Part shown: positions 48,579-60,903 of the stretch, in pieces | Layout of the letters: each line of letters begins with the position of its first letter | How positions within the stretch are numbered: position 1 is the first letter of the stretch | Source: Halictus rubicundus | Taxonomy: Eukaryota > Arthropoda > Insecta > Hymenoptera > Halictidae | Direction: 5' to 3' | NCBI RefSeq assembly: GCF_050948215.1 | Contig: NC_135156.1 | Location: 15,561,257 to 15,625,256 of the forward strand | Length of the DNA: 64,000 nt | Program-made: the position numbers and the translations under genes | Notes under the pieces: model-generated | What the model saw: only the letters and a program-made list of their open reading frames with translations | Databases searched by the model: none | Told to the model about the DNA's origin: nothing

Positions 48579-50187
48579 ATTCAACTGAAAACAATATTGT
48601 CGGTCTACGATTAAAAGAATTCGACAAAGAGGTCGCGAAAACCTCGGATAAACGGCACGATAACACGAATTCGTCGCTGGGCCCGATAACGATATCTCCG
48701 ATTAGGTTTCCGCGTTATCAGTCGTACGGGGGTGGGGGGAGGGAGAAGAATATAGAGGGGCGGGGAGAGGCGTATTTTTTAGGCGGAACGAAAGTCCGAT
48801 TGTCGAGCGTCCCCTGGAGAGAAAAAAAGGTACATCTCGATACCGGTAAGTGTCGAGATCAACGGCCCGATAAAGGCGCTGGCCTTTATTCGCGCGGCCC
48901 CGTTATCATCGCGGCGTATCTGCGCGCGTCTGCAATTCCGGGACGACACGTTGTCCCCCTTCTGTCGTCCCCCGCCCCTCTCTATACCCCTTCTGTCCCA
49001 CCCCTCTGTCCCCCAAAGTCCTCGTCTCTTCATCGTCCCAGTACCCGCCGAGCGGAATCGACCTTTTCCGCCCGTCTTTTGTAGGGACCGTTGAAACAAA
49101 TTGTCCGTCTTTCGGCGACCGACAAAAAAAAAAGGGATTCCCTTTGTGCGACTCGGGGGGCGGTTCCGCCGGTTATTGTGCCCCCGGGACACGGAAACGA
49201 CGGAAGATGGCCAGGAACCAGATAAAAAGCTTGATAAAAACCGGGCCGCAACGAGACCCGCGACTCTCTGTTGTGCCTTTCGGGCGCAAAGTGTTTACGC
49301 CCCGCGAGAACGCGCTCGACGATGTCGCCTCTGACGGATCGACTGGCTTTTCTTTTTTCTTTTTTTTTTTTTTTTTTCTTTTGGGAGTCATCGTTTCTCC
49401 GTTCGGGTTGACGGCAGCTGACTCTCGGTGTCTTTCGGTCGACCAGTATCCGGATTTCAATCTGCAATGGTCGCGTGGATTTTTGGGGTGAAACGTGGGT
49501 GGTTACGTGTTAAAAACGGAAGGAAGCAAGATTGAAGGAGTCCAAGAATATGGAGGACCGGTTAATAATCATTTATTTGGAAAACTGTACCATTTGGATT
49601 GCTCCTGGACGCATTGAGGGTGACGGAATTATTTGTCCAGGTTTTAAAATGAATTTTTCTGTTAATATATTCATTGTACCAAAGATGAGGATCTGTAAAA
49701 TGCAAGAAAGTTGGAGGACCACCGAATATCATACATTTTTCAATTTTTATTTCACTAAACAACTTACTTTAATTTCATGGAATTTTTGAGGTTCCTAGTC
49801 TGGCGGTCAAGGTGTTAATCAATCATTTCTGGCGGTAAAATGGATATTCAAGAAATGGGAACCTAGCAGAAATTTAACGAGTAGAAAATAATATATTGAC
49901 ACACTTCTTTTAATCATTGAAGTCACTGAAAGGGCACCTATCGCTAAAAAAATTCTACCGATGCGAAACCTCAATGCCCACGAACTGCTAATATTTCTCC
50001 ACTTTACAAATAAAATAGTCCACGAATAACTCGCTCAAAAATCCCGTAGTAATAATTCGAACAAAATAGAACCGATTGAATGAAGATTGCCTTGTGCAAA
50101 ATGGAGTCGAAATCTCTGCGAATTTACAAAATTGGTAAGCAAGTAGACGGGAAGCAGACAGGGAAATGGCGTAATGATTTAGCGCGC

Positions 50188-50214
50188 GAGAGAGAGAGAG
50201 AGAGACAGAGAGAG
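50188..50214 (+). repeat. (GA)n microsatellite
   Basis: GA run with one CA interruption. Confidence 0.94.
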
Positions 50215-50373
50215 GAAACTGTGTTCGATCGAGGTATCGATTTCGTAAAATCGAATCAGAGTGCAGTGTTCCCGTTGGCCACGCGAGAATCGACTTTCCA
50301 GGGAGCTGCATTCGGGTTCGTGGAACGTGCCTGCGATCCCGTGATCATCGCGTTGCAAGTTGGCATGTACCTA

Positions 50374-50390
50374 GTTCTCTCTCTCCTTCT

Positions 50391-50450
<60 letters not shown>
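50374..50450 (+). repeat. (CT)n microsatellite, longest in the window
   Basis: About 27 uninterrupted CT units after an imperfect start. Confidence 0.96.
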
Positions 50451-50452
<2 letters not shown>

Positions 50453-50764
50453 GTGTGCGGTGGAAAAAAGTAATTTCCGGGGGGCAGTGTCTGACACACG
50501 AAACCGCCGCGAGCGTATAAAGAAAGCGGTCGTCAATAATGAAACGGTGGCAGACGCTGGTGCGGCGACGAGAAGCGAAAAGGTCGTGGCACGGTGCAAT
50601 ATTCATAAGCCTTCTAGGCCAGGTCAGAAATTGGACGACGCGTCGGGACGCCAAAGTAAAACGGAACGAACGGAGGAGGCGCCGCGGAAAATCCTATGGA
50701 TCTCGCTGTGGATCTTTCGGAGCGGGACCATTTCCTTCGTGGACGTTCAATTACGTTGCGCAAA

Positions 50765-51806
50765 CTGGTAAATTGCCAGTCGATAAGTAGTATAATCGTT
50801 CCAATGGTCAGACATTTCGTCGATGAACCATTTTACCGTTGTTCTTATTAACCCCTTGGTATTTAACCTCTTGGAATAGTTAATAAATATTCTAGCAAAA
50901 AGAGTATTTATTTCTGAAGTCTTATCAATCTGTAAATTGCCAGTCGATAAGTAGTAGAACTGTTCCAATGGTCAGACATTTCGTCGATGAACCATTTTAC
51001 CGTTGTTGTTATTAACACCTTGGTACTTAACCCCTTGGAATAGTTAATAAATATCGTAGCAAAAATAGTATTCATTTCTGAAGTCTTATCAATCTGTAAA
51101 TTTCCAGTCGATAAGCAGTATAACCGTTCCAATGGTCAGACATTTCGTCGTTGAACCATTTTACCGTTGTTGTTATTAACACCTTGGTACTTAACCCCTT
51201 GGAATAGTTAATAAATATTCCAGCAAAAAGAGTATTTATTTCTGAAGTCTTATCAATCTGTAAATTGCCAGTCGATAAGTAGTAGAACTGTTCCAATAGT
51301 CAGACATTTCAGGCTGTCGATGAATCATTGTCGCGTTGTTGTTATTAACCCCTTGCAGAAAACTAGCAGACATTTAAACCGAATAGTTAATAAAAATTGT
51401 ATATACCAAAAAAAGTATGTTCATTTCTGAAGTCTTATGAATCAGTAAATTTCCAGTCGACAAGTAGTATAACCGTTCCAATGGTCAGACATTTCGTCGA
51501 TGAACCATTTCAGCGTTGTTGTCATTAACCCCTTGCAGAAAACTAGCAGATATTTAAACCGAATAGTTAACAAATATTGTAGCAAAAAAAGTATTCATTT
51601 CTGAAGTCTTACGAATCAGTAAATTTCCAGACGATAAGTAGTATAACCGTTCCAATGGTCAGACATTTCGTCGATGAACCATTTCAGCGTTGTTGTCATT
51701 AACTCCTTGCAGAAAACCAGCAGATATTTAAACCGAACAGTTAATAAACATTGTACATACCAAAAACAGTATATTCATTCCTGAAGTCTACTAAATCTGT
51801 ATTTTC
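50765..51806 (+). repeat. 164-bp tandem array, six units
   Basis: AATT-CCAGTCGATAAG starts at 50771, 50935, 51099, 51263 (164 bp) then 51448 and 51622 (185 and 174 bp, through insertions). Similar short minus-strand frames in successive units are products of the repetition. Confidence 0.9.
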
Positions 51807-52922
51807 CTAATTCATTGTAACCCAAAATAAAATAGTATTTCGTTGTCGATGTACAGCCATTGGAGAACATCTGAAAAACATACGCAACAGACACAAATTT
51901 TCTTGATCTAGGAAATCGTGAACAGCAAAGAATCCGCTTGTAATCACCGCGACGGTAAACTAGATCGCGGTGAAAGATCACGTAACGAAGGCACGCGACA
52001 CACGCTGCACGATAACCGTTGAAAGGGTGTTTTTGCGCGGTCGGGGTACCTCGAATCGCAACGCCGCGAGTCGTTTGGAACAGCGAGAGGTTTGACAAAA
52101 GCCGGGGTGCTCGGAGCGACAGCAACGGTGCGGGGGACGCGCGTCTCGCAAAAAGCCGCTTAATTCCCGCGGCAGCGTTAACAACGTCGAAAAGTTGCCG
52201 GCACGCTACCAGCGAAATTGAGTCAGGTGGTGTGCGATTAGTTGCCGGCCACCGGTGACCCCCGCGGCGCCACTGAAAATTACCACGAACCAGCCTAGCC
52301 GCCAGTGGTGGTTGGTTAATCCAGCGGAACAACTAGGCTCGGTTAGGCGATATTCGGTGTACTCGTGTATGTGTGTCAGCGCTGTGTGGTTCGCAAGAGA
52401 CCAGCCGATGCTCCCGTCACGCGATGCGCCACTCGGAATAGTATAAACAGCTTGCGGCCCGTGTCGGCTGACACAAAGCCCTAGAAAATCGTCGGTCGCT
52501 CGAACGCGGAGAAACGGGAAGAGGGGGGGGGGTCTGTCGGAGGAGGATCTAGGCACAGGGGTAAAGGTGAACAGAGGAGGGGTAGCAGGGGGTTACGACG
52601 ACGGTAAATTCGCGGGGGATAGCAGAGGATAGATTAACCCGGTTAGATAAGGATCTACGGAGAACCTGGCGGCATAATAAGGCCGCGAGGGCTCGTTGTA
52701 GTCGCCGGTGGACTCTCTCGACAGCCTTGCACTCTCGCTCCCAAAGGTATCCCTAGGCCATTTCTCAAGTTCCTATTCAATTTTCTTCCTTCCTCCTGTC
52801 CCCCATTGTCTTCCGATTGTTGGCTATCGTAACGACGTTACTCGTCACCGACTCGGATTGCCTGGACCAAACCCCCTTCCGAAGACCCCCTGCTTCCGAG
52901 ACTTCCGCTGATTGTATAATCA
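51807..52922. other. GC-rich, possibly promoter-like DNA
   Basis: CpG-rich with G8 and other purine runs near 52520. Nothing coding recognised. Confidence 0.35.
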
Positions 52923-53171
52923 TTAACACTGGAACTAGCGAGCCCTAAACGCGACAGACTTATCCCTTTATAGTAACAGCAAGATTGAATTTGCTCAGGT
53001 TTCATACGATTTTTATGGTAACGTGTACTCCAACGGAGAGATACATTAACACTTTCGCGGACGCAAATGCTATAGCATTCATTTTCATAGTGATGCAAAA
53101 TGACGTGAATAGCATTCAAATTTTAAAGCCAATTTTTATTCATTTAATATTGTACAACCTTAAGTTTTTGT

Positions 53172-53299
53172 AATTAATATACATTTCAAATGAAAATTTG
53201 TTCTTCCAATTAATATACATTTCAAATGAAAATTTGTTCTTCTAATTAATATACATTTCAAATGAAAATTTGTTCTTCTAATTAATATACATTTCATTT
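53172..53299 (+). repeat. 36-bp minisatellite, 3.5 units
   Basis: AATTAATATACATTTCAAAT heads each unit at 53172, 53208, 53244 and 53280; units are identical but for one base. Contained in the large TTAA element. Confidence 0.88.
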
Positions 53300-53444
53300 G
53301 TCATTACTAATGGCAGTTAACTTATTATTATTGTTTAATTCCAATCAGATTTCGGATAGTACAACTAGTTTCAAGAAACATTGCCTGTCTATTTTTGCAG
53401 CTCACTGACATTTTTACTGTCCGTGCACGTGTTAAAAAATTTCT

Positions 53445-53552
53445 CTAAATTGTTACCCTAACATCCATTTTCACGCATATTCATTTACACTAAACATTCA
53501 GTTTCTGTCTTATTATAATATTCTAAATTGTTACCCTAACATCCATTTTCTC
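53445..53552 (+). repeat. 76-bp spaced direct repeat
   Basis: CTAAATTGTTACCCTAACAT followed by CCATTTTC appears twice, 76 bp apart, in the same TTAA element. Confidence 0.75.
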
Positions 53553-54340
53553 GTGCAAAATTTCTCGTGAAAACGTTTCCATAGTTTCACTAATCGTGAC
53601 AGAAGAAATCATCCACCAGTCATTATGACTGGTTCGGTAAGTTCCAGTGTTAATAGACTGTGGGTCTCTAAAATTTTCAAAAAATGCCAGCATACAATAT
53701 TCGACGGAATTTAGTACGATTTTTACCTATTTCAGATCTACGAAGGCTATTACCACTGAAAGTAAGATTTCAAAAATTCATTGAAAATATTGCAATACAT
53801 ATATTTTACGTATTTTTATCATAATATATATATAAGTTTAAAATCCTTGCTGTACGATCTTTGTCGCAATCACAGCGATTATCGCACTGCATTTGATTGG
53901 TCCGGAAATCATTGCGATTTTCCTTCTCGAATTTCAAAGTTGCACATTTCATTGTTACGATTACGATCCGTACAAAAGGAACGCCAGTGATTCCCCGATC
54001 TCCGCGTGGACGGAAAATCAAGTGGAAGAAGAAGACGCGTGACCGGCCCGCGGCAAGTGGAGCACGCCGATTATGTTCGTCCGGGGTCGGGGCCGGTTTT
54101 TCTCCATTTGTTCTAGCGGGGGCTCGTTACGCTCATTATGTCAGCTTTCGGGGCAGATCCTTATCTAATCGGGTCAATCTGGCTGCGCCCGGCTTTCCCG
54201 CAGGCCTCGTGCCGCCTGATTTTTTATGCATGACTTATACGTCACGTGGCTTCCCTCTGCGAACCGCGTTGCAACCGGGCTTTTCTCCCGTCGAAACTAT
54301 CGCGGCAGCTATCTTACCTAGAACCTGAAGAAGCCAAAGG

Positions 54341-54342
<2 letters not shown>

Positions 54343-54376
<34 letters not shown>
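54343..54376 (+). repeat. (GA)n microsatellite
   Basis: About 17 GA units, immediately before the 96-bp repeats. Confidence 0.95.
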
Positions 54377-54379
<3 letters not shown>

Positions 54380-54389
54380 TGCCCCTTCA

Positions 54390-54720
54390 CCTTTCTAGCC
54401 CGTTAGATCCCCCGTTTATCGATCTATGCGTGCAGTCAAGAGATCGTCCTGCGAGGAGTACCGTGCAGGAGGAAAATGCAAAGCACCTTTGTAACACGTT
54501 GGATTCTCCGTTTATCGATCCACGTGTAGGATCGAGAGATCATCGTACGAGGACGACGGTGCAGAAGGAAAATGCGAAGACGTTAGAGAGAGAAACAGAG
54601 AGGAAAAGAGGGGCCTGCCCTTTCACCTTTGTAACCCATCGGATCCTCCGTGTGTGGATCTACGCGTAGGATCGAGAGATCATCGTGTGAGCACCGACGC
54701 AGAAGAAAAGTCGCCAGCGA
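54390..54720 (+). repeat. 96-bp repeat, three units, the third pushed away by a (GA)n tract
   Basis: CCGTTTATCGATC at 54412 and 54508, and CCGTGTGTGGATC at 54648 after a purine insert. AGAGATCATCGT and CAGAAGGAAAATGC follow in order. The period is a multiple of three, so one frame stays open and repeats its residues. Confidence 0.7.
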
Positions 54721-55349
54721 TACGGGACTCGCTGATCGGGAGGAGAGGGGGGAAGAATCGGGAACGGCGAAGGAACGGAGTGCATCCGGCGCCGCGAACG
54801 ATTTTTCCTTTGCACCGGAGCTGCATTGCGGCTGCAGCAGTTCCCGACGCATTGCCACCGTGCACTCGCGTCGACGGGCTGCGTCGAACCCGACGGTTTT
54901 CGCCCCGAGTGTCCGACCGGACGAGTTCCCCCTGTTTCCGCATACAAATTGCACCCGCGGAATTCCTGCGACTCTATGAATTTATTATCGCCTCCCTACC
55001 CCTCCTCCCCTCCCGCGTTCTCTTCCTCACCCATTCTCCCTCGCTCCCCTTACCCCTCCAAAGATCCGATAACTTTGATTTCACGTGTCCGAGACGCGGC
55101 GAGAAAATAACCAGCTCCGCCCGTTTCGGTTTTTAATGGGAGACACGAGGTGGGGATCGGCCTCCCGGGAATACCAAATCAAATGGATTTGGACCGCGAT
55201 GCCAATTACTTCGGCTCGGATACATAAATTAGAACACGCCCGCGTACGTCAGTTTTCACCTATTGTTCCACGCTCGTTAATCAATTGAACGCCTCTCGGT
55301 CCGTGACGATGCCTGCGGTTTATTTTTTCGGGGGTCGTGGTCGCACGCT

Positions 55350-55860
55350 CTGGGGATCTTTGGGAGTTTTTTTTTTTTTTTTGACGAAGTTAACGGACAT
55401 ATCGACTTCAAATTTGGTAAGTACGTTCGTCCGTCTTCTAACAACGCGAGAATAATTTTTATAACGGCATCGTGTGCGTATCTTGTATTGTGTATCGTGT
55501 TTCGATACACGATGTATATTGTATATTCGAAAGTTTCCCGTTTTGATAATCAGTTATGCGTTACTTGGGAATTTTTCGTAACGAAATTAATGAACATTTC
55601 GGTTTCGAACTTGGTCGGTATATTCACGAATCTTTGCAGAACGTGAGAATAGTTTTGATATACGAACATTGTGCATATTTTATCGTGCATTTTCAGTACA
55701 TGGAATATTCTATTCTTCTTTGATGGTCGACGAATTGTGCATTTTTGGGAATTTTTTTAGAACAGAACCACTGGTCGCACCAATTTCGAACTCGGTGGCT
55801 ATGTTTAACCGTCTCCGGAGAATATAAAAATAATTTTTTCACACAGGCATTTTACATGGT
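55350..55860 (+). repeat. Highly degenerate ~200-bp tandem repeat, three units
   Basis: Units near 55356, 55567 and 55747 share GGGA-TTTTT, then a -AC-TTCGAACTTGGT- phrase, then GAGAATA and a late GCAT. Similarity is low but collinear. Confidence 0.45.
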
Positions 55861-56178
55861 TGTATAGACTTCGATAAAGAATATATATTGTTAATAAGAG
55901 ATCTTTCGATTGGACTGTAAACTCTTGATTACACGGTTCGTTGACAATTATTTTCGTAATTGTTCCGAGTATTATCGTCGGTCTGAAGTTCGATAATGTG
56001 AATTGCAAGAGCAATAGTTCGGTAAGCAAATATTTGTCGTGCGTGTCAACGATGGGCGTCGCGAGCGCCGAGCTCGAAGAGCTTTCCGGTTCTCGAAAGC
56101 TCTCTCCGTGCGGAAGAAGAAGAAGAGACTGTCGGCGCTCGGTCTCCTTTGAGCCTTGACGATTAACACTCGACTTAT

Positions 56179-56226
56179 CCGAGTCGAGTCGAGTCGAGTC
56201 GAGTCAAGTCGAGTCGAGTCTGAGTC
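56179..56226 (+). repeat. (GAGTC)n microsatellite
   Basis: Nine pentamers, one with a C-to-A change. Confidence 0.94.
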
Positions 56227-56950
56227 CGCGGCGTACCAACAGCTTTTCAATCTGTAAGAGCGGCTCGAGCTTTCCGCGAGACCCTTTGACGTCGCGCACC
56301 AACTGCAATTGCGACCGCGCCGGATGCTTAATTCGGACGAGAGCTATCGATATTGCCTTCGAACTCGAGATCCTTCGAACTTCCGAAACGAGTCGTCGAT
56401 TTTTCTTCACCGAATGGTCCTCCAATCGAGAATTCACGCTCCCACCTACCCCAATCGCGCTCTTACTCAGAACCTAACTTGGACAGCTTCACGCGATCAT
56501 TGCCAGGATTCATTTCAGCTACAGTTTTCACATTTACATTGTTCTATCAAACGCAATTCACCCTCTAGTAAAAGATATTGTCATGGAAAAGCTGGAAATT
56601 CTCTGACTACCATGCATCACAATTTTAAACAACGACGTCCATAAAATTAATTTGAATTTCTACATATATTACACGAGATCAAAGTGTGTCGCGCACGCGT
56701 GGTAGCGTAATAAAGAATTGTGTATAATCATTTTCAGTGGAAAATTAATAACAGAGGGAAGATATCATTTTCAGTAGAACATTTCCCATTTAGATGACCC
56801 ATTTTCCCTAAGAAATGCTACAAACTGAAACCTCTGTAAAAACATTAAAAAATTTTTTCCTGAGAGACTCTTCCACAAACTCGACGACCAAAGCCACCCC
56901 TTTACAACGACACCTTAAAAATTGACGTACGATTTTTTTTCACCGTTTTA

Positions 56951-57369
56951 TAGCACAAAAATGAGGACTGGTGGTAAAGCCCTCGAGACGTGGCCTGTGT
57001 CTCACCGTTTACAACGTTAAAAAACGACTAAAAAAAAAATCGTAGATCAAGTTTTCTTACGTCGTTTTAAAGGGGAGACTTCGGTCCTCAAATCCGCGGA
57101 AGATTCGTTCGAAAATAAATTTTTGCAATGTTTTTAGAGACGCTTCAACGCGGTTTACCAATAGCACAAAAATGAGGATCGGTGGTGTAAAGCCCTCGAG
57201 GCCTGCCTTGTGTCTCACCGTTTACAACGTTAAAAAACGACTAAAAAAAAATCGTAGATCAAGTTTTCTTACGTCGTTTTAAAGGGGAGACTTCGGTCCT
57301 CAAATCCGCGGAAGATTCGTTCGAAAATAAATTTTTCCACTGTTTTTAGAGACGTTTGAACACGATTTT
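56951..57369 (+). repeat. 212-bp tandem duplication
   Basis: TAGCACAAAAATGAGGA at 56951 and 57163; the units share CTCACCGTTTACAACGTTAA and TCGTTCGAAAATAAATTTTT with few differences. Confidence 0.88.
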
Positions 57370-58226
57370 CCAAAATCCCGTAAAAACAGGCCGCCTAGAG
57401 AAAAGTAATGGATGTAATTGAATGAAAAAAGAAAATTCGATATCCTGGTGGGCAACAGGATCGGGGCATCTTGAAAACGCGCCCGAAGATATTATACCAG
57501 TCGGAATGGCAGCGAGGTTAGCATCGAGCGGCTGCTTAAAGGCGAATAAATCAAAAGTTCCCTCGAGGAGGGGGAAGGACGATTTTCGGTGAGGTGAATT
57601 ATGAGACTGTCTTCGATGATTCTCGAGGCCGCCGGTGGGGGATGAAGGATCGTAAAAGTCGGAAGAAGCGAACGGTCGAGGGTGGTCGACTGAGAAAATA
57701 GGTCTCGGTGTCTGACTCGGGCTGGCACACTCGGTTCCCATTGCCAGCTTTCGGCGCTCGCGTGAACTTTCCGTGTTCACCGAAAACTTTCGCCCGGTGT
57801 ACTTTCGCGATGCGAAATGACACCTTTAACCCGCCCCCTCCCTCTGCAGGTTGAGGGGAAGGGCGCTACGCACACGCCCTCCTCGTGATTCATTTGACAC
57901 CGCCCGAATTTATCGTCACAAAAAATTCATAGCCCCGGATTAAAACTCCGACGACGCTTTCTCATGCTGTCGCCGTCGCTGCGTATATTTCAGCGAACTT
58001 TCAAAAGAGGCTACACGCTCAAATAATACACCATTGTCCGTCACGATCGGTCTAATACCTTTTCATACTGGGGCGAGTAAATCAAAAACTGGGGAACAAG
58101 GCTTAACAGGTATTCGGCGACTTTCACGGTGGTGAAATATTTCTTACACGTTAAGTGCCAAATACCGTTCCCAGAGATTCTTACAAAGTCAGAGTAATTT
58201 AATTAACGAAAGCGAAACTAGAAATT

Positions 58227-58841
58227 TTAACCCTTAGCACTCGAATGGCGACTGTAAGGAGCCACTAAAAATTCCTGTATCCTTATTCAAAATATTTGTT
58301 ACATTATTAAATTTGTACGAGTAAATTGCACCATTTTCGTACGTACAGCATGAAAAAATATATACAGGGTCATCCGTTTTTAAACGGCCAAACGTCAACC
58401 AGCTATAGAGGACCCGAAATGGAACAACTTTCACCCCTAACACTTTTTTTGATTCGAAGTTGTTTCATTCAGTCTCCACGGCGTGCCCCATGTCAAAAAA
58501 ACCAAGATCCAAAGGTCATACAAAAAAGTTGACATAATAAAAAAGATGCCCCTATTTATTTTAAACCAAACAAAGGAAAAATCATCAAGATACATAATTG
58601 CAGTCCTAATATATTTAATCTTAAGTGAACGCAAAAAATGACGGGTTTTTGCAATTATCTAAAAATCAAGACCGAATAAAAAAAAAGTGTTAGAGGTGAA
58701 AGTTGTTTCATTTGGGGTCCTCTATAGCTGGTTGACGTTTGGCCGTTTAAAACCGGATGACCCTGTATAGAAGGGAAATATTCTAGGTCGGAAGAAATGT
58801 TTCGTTTTAGAGTTAAAATGGCTTCGAGTGCAAAGGGTTAA
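58227..58841. mobile_element. TTAA-flanked MITE, family E, inserted in family F and itself interrupted
   Basis: Ends TTAACCCTTAGCACTCGA and GAGTGCAAAGGGTTAA. TTAA is present once in the intact family F copy (near 39890) and twice here, so TTAA is the duplicated target, the hallmark of piggyBac-type transposition. A third element at 58363-58767 lies within it. Confidence 0.78.
58363..58767. mobile_element. Hairpin MITE with TACAGGGTCATCCG ends, innermost of the nest
   Basis: 405 bp with perfect ends TACAGGGTCATCCG and arms pairing for about 80 bases (through AACGTCAACCAGCTATAGAG). TA on both sides. It splits a TATATA run that is intact in the family E copy at 39600. Confidence 0.82.
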
Positions 58842-58965
58842 ATGTATTGTAGGGGGTGCTGTTTTAACCCTATTGAAGGATACGTCACAATAAAAATGAA
58901 TGTCTAGACCTAGTCACAAAATCACTGACAGTCATATGTGACTGACGTGACAGTTAACGTGTTAA

Positions 58966-60688
58966 AAAGTTAAATATTTCCGAGTTCTTGCGTTCGTTAA
59001 ACCCGCAATTTTTAAATGTTGTCACGTGCCCTGTAAAATCTGTTTTCGTGAATTTATTGATTATTAAATCTGAGATGGAAAACCGGTCGTTCGGCCGTGG
59101 CAGGTTTAGTGTTAATAAGCGCAGTAGACGCGGAGGAGTTTGGTGGTAATATTTATTTGGCGGTGGGTTCGAGGTTTTTCCAGCAAAATCGCTTTTCCAT
59201 CAGTGGTGGGTGCATCCTCGAATTTTCGAGGTAATCGATCCCTATCACTCGCCACCTGAATATTCTGTTGGTTGGTGGTAGCACGGAGCATAGAGCATAG
59301 TAAACAGCTTGCACGTAGACGGTAGGAGAGGATGTCCGCGTTCGAGGGTCTCTTCTCGCCTTCGGCACGGCCTTAGAATAGGGGGGCTTGAGATTAGCGG
59401 GCGCGAATCGATATCTCGCGGAAGTCGGTAAATAACATTGGGTCAAGTATCCGGCGATGCAAGGGGGAAGCGATTCTCGATCCTCTCCGTTTCTTTTCGA
59501 GTTTCACTGCTCGCCGATCGAATTGGAATCGCAAACGACGAAAGAGGCGGGATTATTCGATAATTTTATTTCTGAAAGAGAGAGAGAGGGAGAGAGAGAG
59601 AGCAGATTGAAACTCGACTACACGCGCGCTGGAAAGGAAGCGCAACAAATATGGAGGTGGTTCGCGTCGCGTCTAGATTTCCTGGAGAAACAACGGGGTC
59701 ACCGAGATCCCTGGAAGCGATCCCGAAGCTATTCCGGACGTCGACGGGGTTTGTATCCGATTCTTTCGAAAATGGAGTCGACGGGTGAACGAGAAAAGCA
59801 ACCTTCGGCGACAGCCTCGGGTTCGTCTCGGCTAAGATCCGCTCGGTAGGATTTACATCCGCGTCGTCGCTCGCTTTCTAGCTTCGTCGAGCAAATATTT
59901 AGACCCTGTTCAACCCAACCCGATTCGATGCGTTCAAACCCTTGTGCGTCGCGATTAGTTTACAATTCCGCGACCTTGAATTGCTTTGTCGCCGTTGTGC
60001 ATCTGTCCAGACGCTATAATTCATTTGTTTCTGAGAAACTCTCCGTAGATATTCGATCTCAGGTTAGAGTCGCGTACCAGTGGTTTTAGTCCACGAATAG
60101 GGTGCCTGGGACGATTTCACGGGAACCGTAGCTGGATTTGTCTAAATTCTTAGGTATCAATTTTTCTAGATCCTCGGGTCCCGATCTTCGTGTTGAACGA
60201 AATAACCGACGACTTGAATATACTAGAAAATTAATGACAACTTTTATCCCACTGGATTTACAAAGATTGAACTTTTATCCCACTTGACTTACAATAATTG
60301 AACAGAATGATATCAAAAAATGGCGCAGGATATGTGATGATTAAAAGGAATTTCACAAACCTTGGCCTTACAAAGAGAACTCTTGAAGAACAGTTTAAAC
60401 GAAAAAAAAATGAGATGTCAAAGAATTTTTGTACAATTGTTGGTATCCAGCTCTTCAGAGAACGAACATGTACTAATTTTCTCCAATATTCCATAATCGA
60501 GCGACGAGAAGTTCCAGAGAAATCTGCAAGACAAAACGAAGATTGTAAATCTAGGGATTAAGTCAAAAATACACCTGTCATGAATTACAAAGCGTGGAAA
60601 TCGATGCAAAGTGTTAAAATTCGAAATTAGGGTTCTCAACGTTTTAATGTTGAAACAAAATGTACAGACGTTAGAGAGAATAAACGTT
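58966..60688. other. Intergenic, no gene seen
   Basis: A MITE family C right end (GGCAGGTTTAGTGTTAA) at 59099-59115 without its left end, then CpG-rich DNA with a GA tract. Confidence 0.45.
59574..59604 (+). repeat. (GA)n microsatellite
   Basis: GA run with GG interruptions. Confidence 0.93.
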
Positions 60689-60903
60689 TTAACCCTTTGC
60701 ACTCGAGTGGTGGCTCTGAAGCACCACTAGAAAATATTACAAAATATTTGTTACATTACAAAATTTGTATTTAATAGATCACTAAACATTTCAATATTAT
60801 ATGTAGAAATCGGATCAGTTTCGTATGAATAAAATGAAAATATTGTAAGACGGATGAAAAATTTAGTTTTAGATTGAAAACAGCGCCGAGTGCAAAGGGT
60901 TAA
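60689..60903 (+). mobile_element. TTAA MITE, family E copy, best preserved
   Basis: TTAACCCTTTGCACTCGAG to GAGTGCAAAGGGTTAA, perfect 14-bp terminal inverted repeats and the AGTGGTG/CACCACT hairpin. Confidence 0.85.

Larger units (their letters stand above)
48579..50764. other. GC-rich, possibly promoter-like DNA
   Basis: High CpG from 48650 to 49400; ACCG/GTAAGT donor-like site at 48846. Two microsatellites. No coding exon recognised. Confidence 0.35.
52923..53653. mobile_element. Large TTAA element (731 bp)
   Basis: Ends TTAACACTGGAACTAGCGAG and GGTAAGTTCCAGTGTTAA, with CCAGTCATTATGACTGG 20 bases from the right edge. It carries two internal repeat blocks (36-bp units at 53172-53299 and a 76-bp spaced repeat at 53445-53552). 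No transposase frame. Confidence 0.7.
58144..58965. mobile_element. TTAA-flanked MITE, family F copy 3, host of a nested insertion
   Basis: Outer arms match the copy at 39809-40051: CACGTTAAGTG at the left and GTGACTGACGTGACAG plus TTAACGTGTTAA at the right. It is split at a TTAA by the family E element at 58227-58841. Confidence 0.75.

Noticed and set aside
50747..51296. Three similar minus-strand frames of 73-74 codons that look like a gene family
   Set aside because: They are translations of successive 164-bp tandem units.
56353..56568. Plus-strand frame with a 14-3-3-like RSYSEP phrase
   Set aside because: A single short phrase; three overlapping frames are open here and no splice sites support an exon.
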